Notes: generated by a model from the letters alone, not told the origin. A DNA stretch of 64,000 nt from CAYRES01 sp964423425 (GCA_964423425.1 CAYRES010000009.1:43520-107519); one strand, 5' to 3'; shown: positions 1 through 8,969, numbered from the stretch's first letter. A program made the numbers and translations.

Positions 1-1
1 G

Positions 2-1177
2 CAGGAGGAACTGCAGCGCAAGGAGCAGGAACTGCGGGAAGCCCAGAAGATGGACGCAGTGGGCCGCTTGGCCGGGGGCATGGCGCATGACTTCAACAAC
101 CTTCTCACGGCCATCGGTGGCTACTGCGACCTCCTGTCCACCTCCGGCCACGTCGACCCCGTCGGCGAAGTCGACCTACGCGAGATCAAGCAGGCCGCTG
201 AACAGGCAGCGTCTCTCACGCGCCATCTGCTCGCCCTCAGCGGGCACCAGGTTCTTCGCACAACCGCTGTCGATATACCGGCGTTCATTGCCGGCATGGA
301 GGGGCTTCTCCTCGCCCTCATGGGAGAAGATGTGAGACTCGAACTCAATGTGGTGCGCTCCCATCAGCCCCTCCTCGCCCAAGCCGATCCGCACCAACTC
401 GAGCGGGCAATCCTCAGCGTTGCAGCGAACGCCCGTGACGCCATGCCGCGGGGAGGTACGTTCTCACTCCACGTACAGAGAGGCGAGGAGTCCGACGCCT
501 GCCCCGCCCATCAGGGAGAGACGGCAGCCCGGTACGTGGAGATACGGCTCACCGACGACGGGATGGGTATGGAACCCGACGTGGTGGCTCACATCTTCGA
601 ACCCTTCTTCACCACGAAGAAGGTACACGAGAGAACAGGCCTTGGACTATCGACGGCCTACGGCATCATCGCCCAGATGGCAGGAGAGATCGTCTGCACG
701 AGCACACCCGGTGTCGGCACCACGTTCACGGTACGGCTGCCGTTGATACAAGCCGGCAGAGACGTGATCGACTCCCACCGTCAACTTGCCCTCACTGTGG
801 ATCGCCGTTCTCCAATCCGGGTACTGATCGCAGAGGACGAGACTTCCGTACGCCGGCTGGCGACTCGCGTGCTCTCCCGGCACGGTTATGCGGTACTGGA
901 AGCAGGCGATGGGCAGGAGGCTCTGCGCCGGGACGAAGCCGAGCGCGGTGGCATCGACCTGCTGGTGACCGACGTTGTGATGCCGGGTATGAACGGAGTC
1001 GAGCTGGCAAAGAGGTTGGGCGCCCGATACCCAAAGCTGAGAGTGCTGTTCATCTCCGGCTACACCCAGGGTGTCATCGACGATTATGCAGACCTCAACG
1101 GACACCATGGCTTCCTCGGAAAGCCCTTCTCGACCGCCGAGTTCATCAACAAGGTGGAGGAACTCCTCCAGGAATGA
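2..1177 (+). CDS. Hybrid sensor histidine kinase with C-terminal receiver (5' end outside window)
   Basis: The reading frame is open from the first complete codon, so the protein begins upstream; the first internal ATG at 50 is not the true start. The visible part starts in a helical linker and runs into the phospho-acceptor helix with AHDFNN (H box). An HATPase domain follows, with DDGMGM (N/G1-type box), FEPFFTTK and the glycine-rich TGLGLS. A receiver domain occupies about the last 120 residues, with acidic EDE, phospho-acceptor DVVMPGMNG, and a conserved Lys in GKPF. It should autophosphorylate on His and pass phosphate to its own receiver Asp. The sensor region is not in the window, so the stimulus is unknown. 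A downstream gene lies 265 bp away and is not an obvious partner. Confidence 0.93.
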   Translation, partial: QEELQRKEQELREAQKMDAVGRLAGGMAHDFNNLLTAIGGYCDLLSTSGHVDPVGEVDLREIKQAAEQAASLTRHLLALSGHQVLRTTAVDIPAFIAGMEGLLLALMGEDVRLELNVVRSHQPLLAQADPHQLERAILSVAANARDAMPRGGTFSLHVQRGEESDACPAHQGETAARYVEIRLTDDGMGMEPDVVAHIFEPFFTTKKVHERTGLGLSTAYGIIAQMAGEIVCTSTPGVGTTFTVRLPLIQAGRDVIDSHRQLALTVDRRSPIRVLIAEDETSVRRLATRVLSRHGYAVLEAGDGQEALRRDEAERGGIDLLVTDVVMPGMNGVELAKRLGARYPKLRVLFISGYTQGVIDDYADLNGHHGFLGKPFSTAEFINKVEELLQE

Positions 1178-1276
1178 GCGCCACCCCTACGCGGGCCCGC
1201 TCCCCGTCGGAACGCCCCCACGAGCAGCCTCGCTCGCTATGGCACTCACAATTGTCTCCCGCTCGGGTCTGGCGGT

Positions 1277-1290
1277 CCCCCGCTCGGGGG
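1277..1290 (+). terminator. Possible short GC hairpin after the kinase gene
   Basis: Five C residues pair with five G residues around a four-base GCTC loop, about 100 bp after the kinase stop. There is no T run, so termination is only a possibility. The rest of the 1178-1442 gap shows a GGAGG ribosome site for the next gene and nothing else I can support. Confidence 0.3.
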
Positions 1291-1442
1291 CGATATCATG
1301 ATGCATGTGGACTACGTCGCTTCTCTCCCAGGAGGTGCTCTCCAATCTAGTTGCGCGTCCATCGTTCCAGGTCAAGCCACATCAGGGGGCAAAGCACGCG
1401 GGGGGGCGAAGTCAGCCATACAACCGTAGAGGAGGATTCATC

Positions 1443-2636
1443 ATGAGCAGCCGGGTTCTAGGCATCAACGCGATGGGCAGGATCGGGAAGCTCACACTCT
1501 GGTACCACCTCGACCGTAACCGTTTCGACTCCTTCGTCATGAACGCCGGGAGGCACATCGGGCGATCAATGGATGCAATCGCCCAGTACCTCACCAAGGA
1601 CAGCACCTACGGGCCCCTTTACCGCTGGCTGGACGGCCACCGCGGGCGGCCCGATGTGCAGGTCATCGACGAAGAGAAGGGCATCCTCCGCATCCACGGC
1701 AAAGAGGTGCGGATTCTGCGCGAAGCCCGCAACCCCAAAGACGTTGACTGGTCCGCACACGGCGTGGATATCGTGGTCGAATGCAGCGGCAAGTTCAGAA
1801 ATGTAGCCGTGCCTGCTGATGATCCCAAGGGTTCCATCCGCGGTCACCTCGCCGCCGGTGCCAAGGTGGTCATCAACAGCTCGGCCTTCAAGGAGAAGGA
1901 ACTCCCCGAAGATGCCGCCATGATCATATACGGCATCAACCACGAGACCTACGACCCGGCCAAGCACACGATCGTGTCGGCTGCCTCGTGCACAACGACG
2001 GGGCTCGCTCACATGCTGAAGCCGCTGCTGGACAACGAGGCCACCAAGAACATCGCGAGCGCCAGCATGTCGACCATCCACGCCTCCACTCCCTCCCAGA
2101 TGGTGCTCGACAAGGTCCCGAAGGCCGACGAGAAAGACCTGCGCAAGGGCCGCGCAGTCTACAACAACATCATTCTGACCTCGACCAACGCGGCCAACGC
2201 ACTCAAGCCCGTGATGCCGGAAATGGCCGATGTGGGCTTCATGGCCGACTCCGTTCGTATCCCCACCACCACGGGCAGCCTGATCGCACTCTATCTCACC
2301 ATCCAGACCGAGGTCGACGAGTCCGGCGCCCCGTTGGTGACGGCGGAATCCATCAACCTGGCATACGAGGCCGCAGCCGCCGGCCCCGCAAAAGGTCTGC
2401 TCCGGGTGAGCTACGAGCAGAACGTCTCCTGCGACATCATCGGTGAGGATGCCGCTGCGATCATCGAGGCCACGCTCACCGAGAGCACATTCTGCTATCT
2501 CTCCGTGGAGGTCGATGGGAAGAAGGCCAAGGTTCCCGTCGCCCACGCGAAGATCATGGGCTGGTACGACAATGAACTCGGCAGCTACACCCACCGCATG
2601 GGTGAGCTCACGGAGTACATCGCCGACAAGGTCTGA
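1443..2636 (+). CDS. Divergent glyceraldehyde-3-phosphate dehydrogenase family protein
   Basis: The 397-residue protein is GAPDH-like along its length: Rossmann motif INAMGRIGK near residue 8, catalytic ASCTT with Cys183, STIH with His213, DSVRIPTTTG in the phosphate region, and WYDNE near the C-terminus. ATG 1443 has GGAGG seven bases upstream, which excludes the longer open frame starting at 1305. It departs from standard enzymes. The usual SCTTNC is SCTTTG, and the motif that normally carries the NAD-ribose Asp (V-N-D) reads MNAGR, with Ala replacing Asp and an Arg nearby. It may therefore prefer NADP or act on another phosphorylated aldehyde; this is inference. It is a single gene ended by a strong hairpin, with no pgk or tpi neighbour. 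Confidence 0.88.
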   Translation: MSSRVLGINAMGRIGKLTLWYHLDRNRFDSFVMNAGRHIGRSMDAIAQYLTKDSTYGPLYRWLDGHRGRPDVQVIDEEKGILRIHGKEVRILREARNPKDVDWSAHGVDIVVECSGKFRNVAVPADDPKGSIRGHLAAGAKVVINSSAFKEKELPEDAAMIIYGINHETYDPAKHTIVSAASCTTTGLAHMLKPLLDNEATKNIASASMSTIHASTPSQMVLDKVPKADEKDLRKGRAVYNNIILTSTNAANALKPVMPEMADVGFMADSVRIPTTTGSLIALYLTIQTEVDESGAPLVTAESINLAYEAAAAGPAKGLLRVSYEQNVSCDIIGEDAAAIIEATLTESTFCYLSVEVDGKKAKVPVAHAKIMGWYDNELGSYTHRMGELTEYIADKV

Positions 2637-2671
2637 CGGCCGAGCCGAAGAATACCGTCCGGAATAGCATC

Positions 2672-2714
2672 GGAGACGCGGGGAGGGAGCGCACTCGCCC
2701 CTCCCCGCGTCTCC
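2672..2714. terminator. Perfect 16-bp hairpin between convergent genes
   Basis: GGAGACGCGGGGAGGG (2672-2687) pairs perfectly with its complement at 2699-2714 across an 11-base loop. It lies between the ends of the GAPDH gene and the leftward phosphodiesterase gene. This fits a bidirectional terminator, although neither side has a clear T tract. Confidence 0.8.
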
Positions 2715-2751
2715 ACATCCCGGACCGGGCGCTTCTCCCGTCACCCACCTC

Positions 2752-3282
2752 CTACCCCAAGGCGCGTATCTCGGGAACGATCTTCCCCCCGTCTATCCTG
2801 AGCAGGGCAAACGAGCGACCGAGACCGAAACGGGCCGGACCGGCGGCGCCGGGATTCAGGTACAAGACTCCCTCGCGCCACTCGACATGAGGCCGGTGGC
2901 TGTGTCCGCACACCACCACGACCACTCCCTCGCGCACATCCATCCGACCCGCCTTACGAAGAGCCGCCACTGCGTCGGCCTCGCGGTGGGCAACACCTAT
3001 GCACACTGACCCTGTCTCCACGATGAGCTCCAAGGGCAGTTCACGCGCCCACTCCTGGGTGTCTGTGTTGCCCCTCACCGCCCTCACGGGAGCCACAGCG
3101 GCCAGTCTCTGGAGCACGGGTGGGGACCCCACATCTCCAGCATGCAGAATGGTGTCCACTCCGTGGAGGCCGTAGACGACGTCTTCATACAGTCGTCCGT
3201 GGGTGTCGGAGAGTACCCCCACGAGGAGAGGCCGGGGTGCACTATCGACAGGTACTATGTGAACGTCTGCGGGGGAGGCCAT
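2752..3282 (-). CDS. YfcE/MJ0936-type metallophosphoesterase
   Basis: Predicted 176-residue cytoplasmic phosphodiesterase. The calcineurin-like metal-site motifs appear in order: SDTHGR, HAGDVG, GNTD, a conserved AHR, and CGHSHRP followed by YLNPGA. Family members hydrolyse phosphodiester substrates with Mn or Ni; the natural substrate cannot be read from sequence. I place the start at ATG 3282 rather than the longer open frame at 3420, because the extension overlaps the divergent gene and because a TACGAT box lies exactly seven bases before this ATG, suggesting a leaderless transcript. Monocistronic. Confidence 0.85.
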   Translation of the reverse strand: MASPADVHIVPVDSAPRPLLVGVLSDTHGRLYEDVVYGLHGVDTILHAGDVGSPPVLQRLAAVAPVRAVRGNTDTQEWARELPLELIVETGSVCIGVAHREADAVAALRKAGRMDVREGVVVVVCGHSHRPHVEWREGVLYLNPGAAGPARFGLGRSFALLRIDGGKIVPEIRALG

Positions 3283-3289
3283 CGCGTCT

Positions 3290-3295
3290 ATCGTA
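3290..3295 (-). promoter_or_regulatory. Likely -10 box (TACGAT) of leaderless phosphodiesterase gene
   Basis: TACGAT on the minus strand ends seven bases before ATG 3282, placing the transcript start at or next to the start codon. No clear Shine-Dalgarno or -35 is seen. Confidence 0.4.
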
Positions 3296-3336
3296 GCACC
3301 CAGGCCCAACCCGGTTTCCCCCCGCCTGCCGCCGGG

Positions 3337-3342
3337 TAGACA
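3337..3342 (+). promoter_or_regulatory. Likely -10 box (TAGACA) of the SagB-type gene
   Basis: TAGACA ends nine bases before ATG 3352, so the mRNA would have almost no leader. No purine-rich ribosome site lies in between. Confidence 0.38.
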
Positions 3343-3351
3343 CCGTGCACC

Positions 3352-4164
3352 ATGGAAGACGGCATCGGCACACGTTTCCAGCAGGAGACGAGGCACGTGC
3401 GGGGACGTATGGGTGGCCACTATCTGGACTGGGCCGGCAAGCCACCCACCTACAAGCTCTACCCTGAAGCACCTCTGACCGCTCTGCCCACACCCGAAGC
3501 TCCCCTGACGGCCGGGCCATCAGCGGTTGCGCAACCGGGCGCAAGAGAGCGGATGGATGTGTTCAACGCAGCGCGAGCGCGGCGAAGCGGACGGGACTTC
3601 AGTGAGGAGCCGCTCGCACTCATGGAGCTATCCCTCCTGCTCTTGGCCTCCACCGGCATCACCGCCTCCGACGGGTACAGCTTCTACAGGGCGAGTCCGT
3701 CCGCCGGGGCCCTCTACCCCATCGAGACCTACGTCGTGGCCCACCGGGTGAGTGAACTCCAGCCCGGCACCTATCACTACCGCCACCTCTCTCAGGACGA
3801 TGAGCAGCGCCTATCCCCAAAGGGCGGCCACGCGCTCGAGCAACTCCGCAGGGGTGACATGAGAAGACAGGTGGCCGAAGCCGCCCTCGATCAGACAATC
3901 GCCGCCGAAGCGGCCGCTGTCTTCACGTGGACGGCGGTATTCGAACGAGCCTGCTGGAAGTACCGGGAACGAGCCTACCGCTATGTCTATCTCGACGCCG
4001 GCCATATCGCCGCCCAGCTTTCCCTGGCCGCCGTGGCCCTCGGCTTGGAGAGCTGCCCCATCGCGGCCTTCTACGACGACGAGTTGAACGAGCTTCTCGG
4101 AGTTGACGGTGCGACCGAGAGCTCCCTGTACCTGACCGTGGTCGGAAGGCCGCGAAAGCCGTAG
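3352..4164 (+). CDS. SagB-type nitroreductase-family oxidoreductase
   Basis: A 270-residue FMN-dependent nitroreductase-fold protein of the SagB type. After a roughly 60-residue Pro-rich N-terminal region comes RRSGRDF (FMN-binding Arg region), then SPSAGALYPIE, the signature of the SagB branch, and near the C-terminus YRYVYLDAGHIAAQLSLAA and a closing VVGRP strand. SagB enzymes dehydrogenate azolines in peptide natural products, but many stand-alone homologues have unknown substrates. There is no cyclodehydratase or precursor-peptide gene nearby, so an azole-peptide role is not supported. It diverges from the phosphodiesterase gene. Confidence 0.82.
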   Translation: MEDGIGTRFQQETRHVRGRMGGHYLDWAGKPPTYKLYPEAPLTALPTPEAPLTAGPSAVAQPGARERMDVFNAARARRSGRDFSEEPLALMELSLLLLASTGITASDGYSFYRASPSAGALYPIETYVVAHRVSELQPGTYHYRHLSQDDEQRLSPKGGHALEQLRRGDMRRQVAEAALDQTIAAEAAAVFTWTAVFERACWKYRERAYRYVYLDAGHIAAQLSLAAVALGLESCPIAAFYDDELNELLGVDGATESSLYLTVVGRPRKP

Positions 4165-4294
4165 CGTCCCCCTCGAAGGCGGCGGTCTCGCGGCGAAACC
4201 TCGTCCGTGATATTCTCCCTGTCTGGCCAACCAGTTAATTCGGTGGCTAAGCTCCCGCTCGGTCCCACGAGCTTCACCGGCACACGAGGCGGCC

Positions 4295-4939
4295 ATGGCG
4301 CGACCGAAGACAAAAGAAGATGAGCGACGAGACGAGATTGTTGGAGCCGCGCTCCAGCTGATTGTCCGCGAAGGCTACAACAACGTCACTCTCGCCCACA
4401 TCGCCGACCAAGTGGGGGTGAGCAAAGGTCTCATCTCCTACTACTTCCCCCGCAAAGAGGACGTGTTCTTGGCGGTGCTCGATCGCATCGTCGCCCGTAT
4501 CACGGCACGCTTCGAGCGCTTCTGCACAACCGATGCCCCCGCGCCGGCACGAATGACCATGTTCTTCTCCAACCTGTTCGGCAACGAGAAACGCGCCCGC
4601 CGGTACTACACGGTGGTTATCGACTACATGGCCCAAGCCATCCGCACCAGGGCGGTGCAGGAATACACTCAGGCCATCTACGACGCCTACCGCGTCTACA
4701 TGGAGCGTGTCATCAGCGACGGAGTAGCCTCCGGTGAGTTTCGCGAGGTCGACCCGCACCGCACCGCCTCCATGCTGATGGCCCTCATGGAAGGGCTCAT
4801 CCTGCAATGGTTCTTCGACCAGAAAGGCTTCAAGCTCGACGAAGCCTACCAAACCTGCGTCGATTTCATGAACCACTACGTGCTGCCAGAGGCGTCCACG
4901 CCGAGCCCCTCACTCTCACCCGCCGCCTACGGCAATTGA
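4295..4939 (+). CDS. TetR/AcrR-family transcriptional regulator
   Basis: A 214-residue protein with an N-terminal TetR helix-turn-helix: the segment from EIVGAALQLIVREG through VGVSKGLISYYFPRKEDV, about residues 12-58. An all-helical ligand domain follows, ending in MALMEGLILQWFF. ATG 4295 has GAGG upstream. It resembles the second TetR gene at 41290-41919 in length, in the KNLFG/SNLFG and YYxxxIxxxA segments and in the C-terminal LMEGxILQW motif, so the two are probably paralogues sensing related ligands. Some close TetR families bind acyl-CoA; that is only a suggestion here. The target genes are not obvious. Confidence 0.9.
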   Translation: MARPKTKEDERRDEIVGAALQLIVREGYNNVTLAHIADQVGVSKGLISYYFPRKEDVFLAVLDRIVARITARFERFCTTDAPAPARMTMFFSNLFGNEKRARRYYTVVIDYMAQAIRTRAVQEYTQAIYDAYRVYMERVISDGVASGEFREVDPHRTASMLMALMEGLILQWFFDQKGFKLDEAYQTCVDFMNHYVLPEASTPSPSLSPAAYGN

Positions 4940-4977
4940 GTGAGCCGCGGCGGCACCTGGGCCGGTAGGGCGAAGGT

Positions 4978-5586
4978 TCACCGCGCGGAGTAGCTCTCGA
5001 GCTCCGCCACCCAGTCCCTCCACTCGGGAGGCTCAGTCTCCAACCCGGCCGTACACGCTTTGAGCGGCACCTCGTGCATGTCCCGCACACAGCGGGCGGC
5101 GAGTTGCTGATACCAGCGAGTGCCGAGTGTCTTGAAGCGCCGGAGATCGGCCCGTACGTCGCCCACGATGCGACCGGGCACACCCACGCACAGCTTGCCC
5201 GCCTCGATCTCCATGCCGCCGGGCACCACACAGCCCGACCCCACCACGCAGCCAGTGCGCAAGACGGCACCGTCGAGTATGACGGCATTCATGCCCACCA
5301 GCACGTCATCCTCCAGCGTGGCGCTGTGAACGATGCAACCGTGGCCCAGGTGGGCACGGGCGCCCAGTATCAGTTCAAAGCCGGGCGCGCCGTGGATGAT
5401 GCAGCAATCCTGCACATTGGAGCCTGCGCCGATGCGGATACGCACCCAATCGCCCCGGACGGAGGCACCCGGTCCCACATAGCAATCCTGTCCCACCTCC
5501 ACCATGCCCGCCACAGACGCGAGCGGGTGCACAAACGCGCTGGGATGGATGCGAGGACGATTGCCCGCGAGTTCGTAAACGGCCAC
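4978..5586 (-). CDS. Gamma-class carbonic anhydrase-like hexapeptide protein (PaaY/CaiE type)
   Basis: A 202-residue left-handed beta-helix protein. Hexapeptide repeats run from about residue 12 to 135, with the three metal-ligand histidines of gamma carbonic anhydrases visible in IIHG and in AHLGHGCIVHSA. A helical tail follows. Homologues include archaeal Cam-like enzymes and PaaY, a thioesterase of phenylacetate degradation, so the activity could be CO2 hydration or thioester hydrolysis. It starts seven bases after the sirtuin gene stop and is probably co-transcribed with it. Confidence 0.85.
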   Translation of the reverse strand: MAVYELAGNRPRIHPSAFVHPLASVAGMVEVGQDCYVGPGASVRGDWVRIRIGAGSNVQDCCIIHGAPGFELILGARAHLGHGCIVHSATLEDDVLVGMNAVILDGAVLRTGCVVGSGCVVPGGMEIEAGKLCVGVPGRIVGDVRADLRRFKTLGTRWYQQLAARCVRDMHEVPLKACTAGLETEPPEWRDWVAELESYSAR

Positions 5587-5592
5587 AGGGGC

Positions 5593-6339
5593 CTAGGCTC
5601 CGAGTAGATCGGCCACCTGGGGGAGGACCTCCTCGAGGGGACCGTGCTCCACCACGGTCGCACGGTCGTCGAACGGAGTCTCAGAAGCCGTGAGGATGAT
5701 CAGGCGGCCGCCACCCCTCAAAGTCAGATCCGGCAAACCGGCCACCGGCCACACTTGAAGCGACGATCCGGCCACCAACATGACATCAGCCGCCTGCGCC
5801 CACGACACCGCTTGCCCGTAGGCGTCATCAGGGAGCATCTCGCCGAAGAAGACCACACCGGGCTTCAGTATCCGCCCGCAATCGCACGTGGGAATTCCCT
5901 CTGGATCCACGAGTGCGTCCTCCATGCGGTCGTGCCCGTACCTGTTCCCACAATCGAGACACACGCAGAAGTCGATCGAACCGTGGACCTCCACCATGGC
6001 ACTGCTACCGGCCTTCCTGTGGAGGCGATCGATGTTCTGGGTGATCAGAGCCTTCACGAAACCGGCTTTCTCCAGGCGTGCCAGCGCGTAGTGAGCCGGA
6101 TTGGGCTCGACCGCGGTCAGAGATCCAATGCGGTGCCGGTAGAACGACCAGAAACGTACCGCGTCGGTCATAAAGGCGTCGATACTTGCCACCTCAGCAG
6201 GGTCTACCTTCGACCACAGACCCGTGCCCGGAGTGCGGAAGTCGGGGATGCCGGAAGCAGTCGAGATGCCGGCGCCGGTAAGAGCGACCGGAAAACGGGC
6301 TTCCCGAAGAAGAGCGGCTATCTGCTCAACGGAGTCCAT
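5593..6339 (-). CDS. Sir2-family NAD-dependent protein deacylase
   Basis: A 248-residue sirtuin carrying TGAGISTASGIPDFR (NAD site), TQNIDRLH, the catalytic His in EVHGSID, a zinc module made of a CxxC pair (CLDC) and a later CDC pair, and FFGE/VVAGSSLQVWP downstream. It removes acyl groups from lysines using NAD, with likely targets among CoA-ligase-type enzymes; the partner is inferred from the family. ATG 6339 is chosen over an upstream in-frame start at 6390 because an extended -10 box lies seven bases before it. Together with the gamma-CA-like gene it forms a two-gene operon. Confidence 0.93.
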   Translation of the reverse strand: MDSVEQIAALLREARFPVALTGAGISTASGIPDFRTPGTGLWSKVDPAEVASIDAFMTDAVRFWSFYRHRIGSLTAVEPNPAHYALARLEKAGFVKALITQNIDRLHRKAGSSAMVEVHGSIDFCVCLDCGNRYGHDRMEDALVDPEGIPTCDCGRILKPGVVFFGEMLPDDAYGQAVSWAQAADVMLVAGSSLQVWPVAGLPDLTLRGGGRLIILTASETPFDDRATVVEHGPLEEVLPQVADLLGA

Positions 6340-6346
6340 TGCGACT

Positions 6347-6355
6347 AGTCTACCA
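6347..6355 (-). promoter_or_regulatory. Extended -10 promoter (TGGTAGACT) of the sirtuin operon
   Basis: Minus-strand TGGTAGACT ends seven bases before ATG 6339. TGN followed by TAGACT is an extended -10; its position implies a leaderless transcript. Confidence 0.45.
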
Positions 6356-6524
6356 GAGCCGCCCCCACATTCCAGAGAAGCCGGCCGCACCCCGCACGTA
6401 GTATTCCCACGCAGTCCGTATGCGCTAAAGGTGCTCGACGGGAGACTTGACGGTTAGACTCGCGTTTTGCGTGTACGCCTAGGGGGAACCATTCACCGCA
6501 CGCATCCGCCAAGAAGGAGGGCTC

Positions 6525-6935
6525 GTGAAATCGCATGGCTCGAGCAAGAGGCCCGCCGACGTCGCCGATGAGGCCCGCGTCATCGCCCTCGTGGGCGCAT
6601 CGCCGCAGCCCCATCGCGCGAGCAATGCGGTCATGCGCTTTCTCCTTGAGCGCGGCTACAGGGTGATTCCCGTGCGGCCTGGAGTCGAGGAGATACTGGG
6701 CTGTGCCTGCGTGGCCGGTCTGGAGGATATCGACGAGCCCATAGACATCGTCAACGTCTTTCGGGAGAGTTCAGCGGCGGGTGACCTGGCCCGGCAGGCG
6801 GTTGAGTGCGGCGCCAAGGCGCTCTGGCTTCAGGAGGGAGTGCGAAGCAACGAAGCCAGGGCAATCGCCGAACGAGGGGGGCTCGCGTTCGTGGAGAACA
6901 CCTGCATCAAGAAGGTGTTGCTCGGCGCCTCATAG
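6525..6935 (+). CDS. CoA-binding (YccU-like) Rossmann protein
   Basis: A 136-residue single-domain protein with the CoA_binding fold: VIALVGASPQPHRASNAV, then GYRVIPVRPG, a central DIVNVFRESS, LWLQEGVRS and a closing FVENTCIKK. Family members resemble the CoA-binding domain of succinyl-CoA synthetase but lack catalytic parts; their role is unclear, possibly acyl-CoA sensing. GTG 6525 has GGAGG five bases upstream. Its 3' end overlaps the convergent large membrane-protein gene by 29 bp. Confidence 0.88.
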   Translation: MKSHGSSKRPADVADEARVIALVGASPQPHRASNAVMRFLLERGYRVIPVRPGVEEILGCACVAGLEDIDEPIDIVNVFRESSAAGDLARQAVECGAKALWLQEGVRSNEARAIAERGGLAFVENTCIKKVLLGAS

Positions 6936-8964
6936 AAGGCGGTCGCCTCCTGCACCGGTATCGCCGCACTACAAAGAACAGCGCCACACATGCCAATACG
7001 ACCAAGGCCCCCACGGGCGCAGCCCAGGTCCATACCCTCCCTCCCCGGTCCGCCTTCGCCCGACCGAGCAACGTTTCTCCCGCGAGCAGGCGGATCACAA
7101 CGGTTCCCCGACTCTCGAGGTCCCCGAGCGACACCCGGATGACGTTGACACCCGGCTCGATGCGTATCGGAACAGACTCCCTCGCCGACCCGTCCGCTGC
7201 GCCTCCCTCCACGAGAGCGGCTATCTCGAGTGCGTGAGCTACTCCGCTCTCCACCCGGACCACCGCTTCGAACAGGCCACCGCTACGCTCGATGCCGGCC
7301 TCGGCCACAACCTCCACTTTCGCCAACTCCACCCCCGCAAGCTCCCCGGCACGCCGCGAAAGCGAGATGGCCCGGTTCACCTCGGCCGGGTCCACCCCAG
7401 GCCTGAAGAAGTACATGCTCTGTGCCTCGTAGAGAAGGATCCGGGCGCGGCTCAATGCCTCACTCGTCGCTCCCGCCCCCTCCACGGCACCACCGAAATC
7501 GACCACCGTGGAACGGGCACTCTCGAGGGCATCGACCAGCGCCCGCCCTATTACCCCGTCCACGTGACCCGCATACCTGGACAAGAAGCGAGGTCGCGTA
7601 CTCACAGGATACCGCTCCACCACCTCGGCCAGCGTCACGGTGCGCACCACGTCTGTCTCCGCGAGCCCCCGGCCCAACTCCTCCAGGAAGCGGGCGGGCG
7701 GAATCTCGTACTCTTCCAGGGGAACGGCAACGAACGGCCCCTCTTTGCCGGCGGCCACGTCGGAAGCAAGCGCAGCAAAGAAGCGTGATGCATCCCACGG
7801 TTCGGCAAGCGCAGCCCGCAACCCGCTCACCACCGGACAGAGGGTGAGGCGGTTGTTGGAGTCGTCAATCACGCGTACCGGCAGAAGAAAGCTGTCCGGC
7901 TCCTCTGCCAGGTCCTTCAGCACGTGACTCATAACCGGGACGTAGGTCACCGACGCACCGCTGAAGTCGGCGATCACGTTTGTGGCCATCTCGAGACCGG
8001 GGGCATACGCCCCATCAGGGGCGGGTATCTGAAGCAGGCGTTGGAATTCCGATCTCCCCAGCCGCATCTGATCGACGCCATCGTCCCAGCCCTTCGTGGC
8101 GAGAAGCGCGAGGTGGGGAGTCGCATACGGAGTAGGGATGAATTGGATCGATTCCAGTGCCGCAACTGAGCGCAACGCCTCAAGAGCCAAGGCCGCGTTC
8201 CCGCAACGCTCATCACCCGGCGGGACCTCGACCACACTGCCTTCTTCACCGATCTTGCGGTAGCCATCGGCCACGGCGGTGAGTTGGCGAAGGTAGAGCG
8301 GCTCGAGGGCGACCGTCATACGCCAGGCGGGAAACTCCTTGGCCAGGGAGAGAACCCCGTTGAGAGTGCCCGCCTCGGCGGAGCCTCCGCCGACGGAAGC
8401 CTGGACGGATTCATCCACGAACACACCATCGGCATCGCGGCGCGGTCCGAGCGCGACCAACCACACCAGAGCCAGGTCCACGGGCTGTTGCTGGGCGTCA
8501 ACCACCCCGATCCAGGTAGTCGCCTTGACCCTCTCCCCCGAGGCGGTCACCTCCGCCTCAACGCGGTAGGCGCCGGGCTCGACCGCCACATCTGGTGGAG
8601 GTGAGGTCTCAACGCTCAGAGTACCCTCCGCATCCACGGCGACGGTCTCCCGCCACGAGGCGACCGTCTCCCACTCCGCGGGCTCATCGGTGACCCTTCC
8701 CGGTCCCAGGAGGAGGAAACCGATCTCCACCTCGCGAAGGTCAGATCGGACAGTGAGCCTCACAGTGAGCGCCACCGGTTCGCCACCGGCAAAGAGCGGG
8801 CGTGACGGTCGGAGCTCGACGTCCAGGGACGGGTCGGCCGCCCACGCCGACCCCAGGCCCCCCGCGGCGATGAGTAGGGAGACAAGAAGCACCACAAGAA
8901 GAACCGGCACCCCGAGTGGGATTCCGGCGGCCACACGAGCAGCCCGGCCTCGAGGCTCAGCCAC
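6907..8964 (-). CDS. Large exported membrane-anchored protein, DUF6049-like
   Basis: A 685-residue protein with an N-terminal hydrophobic signal or anchor (about residues 17-42, ending in AWA), a long extracytoplasmic region, and a C-terminal transmembrane helix near residues 645-667 followed by an Arg-rich tail. The first part looks like an Ig-like beta domain (residues about 50-150). The middle contains WRMTVALEPLYLR and FIPTPYATPHLALLA, which resemble the TIM-barrel-like core of actinobacterial DUF6049 proteins; I hold this match at low certainty. No catalytic residues can be named. The start is GTG, five bases after the RsbW-like gene stop, making it the last gene of a five-gene leftward operon. 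Function unknown, presumably at the cell surface. Confidence 0.75.
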   Translation of the reverse strand: MAEPRGRAARVAAGIPLGVPVLLVVLLVSLLIAAGGLGSAWAADPSLDVELRPSRPLFAGGEPVALTVRLTVRSDLREVEIGFLLLGPGRVTDEPAEWETVASWRETVAVDAEGTLSVETSPPPDVAVEPGAYRVEAEVTASGERVKATTWIGVVDAQQQPVDLALVWLVALGPRRDADGVFVDESVQASVGGGSAEAGTLNGVLSLAKEFPAWRMTVALEPLYLRQLTAVADGYRKIGEEGSVVEVPPGDERCGNAALALEALRSVAALESIQFIPTPYATPHLALLATKGWDDGVDQMRLGRSEFQRLLQIPAPDGAYAPGLEMATNVIADFSGASVTYVPVMSHVLKDLAEEPDSFLLPVRVIDDSNNRLTLCPVVSGLRAALAEPWDASRFFAALASDVAAGKEGPFVAVPLEEYEIPPARFLEELGRGLAETDVVRTVTLAEVVERYPVSTRPRFLSRYAGHVDGVIGRALVDALESARSTVVDFGGAVEGAGATSEALSRARILLYEAQSMYFFRPGVDPAEVNRAISLSRRAGELAGVELAKVEVVAEAGIERSGGLFEAVVRVESGVAHALEIAALVEGGAADGSARESVPIRIEPGVNVIRVSLGDLESRGTVVIRLLAGETLLGRAKADRGGRVWTWAAPVGALVVLACVALFFVVRRYRCRRRPPSMRRRATPS

Positions 8965-8969
8965 CGTAC

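Noticed and set aside
1566..2744. 392-codon minus-strand frame opposite the GAPDH gene
   Set aside because: Shadow of GAPDH codon bias and would run through the terminator hairpin.
4215..4260. Possible TetR operator with imperfect GCC-ACC/GGTGGC symmetry before the first TetR gene
   Set aside because: Symmetry is too weak and no second copy was found near the other TetR gene.
6447..6476. TTGACG as a -35 element before the CoA-binding gene
   Set aside because: No acceptable -10 hexamer lies 16-18 bp downstream.
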